Positions 5,680-5,814 of a stretch of DNA of 5,814 bases are shown piece by piece. Origin of the DNA: an uncultured Burkholderiales bacterium (GTDB taxonomy: Bacteria > Pseudomonadota > Gammaproteobacteria > Burkholderiales > Burkholderiaceae_C); NCBI GenBank assembly GCA_903953985.1, contig CAJBLW010000226.1, positions 1-5,814 of the forward strand, written 5' to 3'. The notes beneath the pieces were generated by a model that saw only the letters and a list, made by a program, of their open reading frames with translations, was not told the DNA's origin and did no database searches. The number at the start of each line of letters is the position of its first letter. Within the stretch, counting starts at the first letter, position 1. The translations under genes and the position numbers were made by a program.

Positions 5680-5814
5680 ACAGCACCCATTTTTTGCAGC
5701 GGCACAACCAACTTCACCAGCGTGCCGGGGTGGGTCACGGACAAAGTCAGATGGCTGTTCGACACGCTGAGCTTACCGCCCGCCGCACGCGCACGCGCCA
5801 TCATGTTGGTTTGA
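5676..5814 (-). CDS. C-terminal fragment resembling a sensor histidine kinase ATPase domain (5' end outside window)
   Basis: Reading leftward from the window edge, 45 residues precede a TGA at 5676-5678. The stretch NMMARARAAGGKLSV followed by PGTLVKLVVPL matches the end of a HATPase_c domain of NarX/UhpB-type kinases, where 'NMr.RA...GG.l.v.S..g.GT.V.l.lPl' is typical. The segment between the two parts (SNSHLTLSVTHP) is a little longer than usual. If it is real, the gene continues to the right on the minus strand and points the same way as the two oxygenases. An in-frame ATG at 5804 would give a free-standing peptide of about 42 residues, which I consider less likely. Given the possible ABC fragment beside it, this too could be a decayed gene end. 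Confidence 0.45.
   Translation of the reverse strand, partial: QTNMMARARAAGGKLSVSNSHLTLSVTHPGTLVKLVVPLQKMGAV

Noticed and set aside
4985..5770. 261-residue plus-strand open frame opposite the second oxygenase
   Set aside because: Its composition is that of an antisense shadow, it shows no motif, and it spans the oxygenase gene and intergenic DNA.
5614..5814. 66-residue plus-strand frame ending at the window edge
   Set aside because: It is the opposite strand of the histidine-kinase-like fragment and has no recognisable feature of its own.
1..5814. CRISPR arrays, tRNA or rRNA genes, insertion sequences
   Set aside because: I saw no regularly spaced repeats, no cloverleaf-type sequence, and no transposase or terminal repeats.

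Overview
The window is dense, high-GC DNA with short gaps between genes. Codon choice (strong G/C bias at third positions) and the protein flavour fit a betaproteobacterium, most likely Burkholderiales (Comamonadaceae-like). This taxonomic call is inference from composition and from remembered relatives, not from a search.

Positions 1-4239 hold a tight plus-strand operon of four genes. It runs from the 3' part of a membrane protein that fuses M50-peptidase-type membrane helices to an HlyD-like (biotinyl-lipoyl) periplasmic adaptor, to a shortened SecA-like ATPase (all NTPase motifs present, C-terminal scaffold and zinc tail missing), to an 83-residue DUF6447-type protein, to a GNAT-like acetyltransferase with an extra N-terminal helical segment. 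Gaps are 7 and 21 bp, followed by a 4-bp ATGA overlap, so the genes are probably co-transcribed.

Positions 4220-5539 hold two minus-strand genes that converge on the operon, with the last 20 bp of the two coding regions overlapping. Both look like non-haem Fe(II)/2-oxoglutarate oxygenases. One is an aspartyl/asparaginyl beta-hydroxylase-family protein. The other is a less familiar protein with an H-x-D...H...R arrangement.

Positions 5540-5814 are mostly intergenic. They hold the C-terminal end of a minus-strand protein resembling a sensor histidine kinase ATPase domain, a possible short remnant of an ABC-transporter ATPase, and an unexplained inverted repeat.

Taken together, the window looks like part of a specialised protein or peptide export locus. 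An M50/HlyD membrane component and a dedicated SecA-like motor would handle an export substrate, and the GNAT protein and two hydroxylases could modify it. The substrate, and the N-terminal half of the M50/HlyD protein, lie outside the window. This functional link is inference from gene order. The individual family calls rest on visible motifs.
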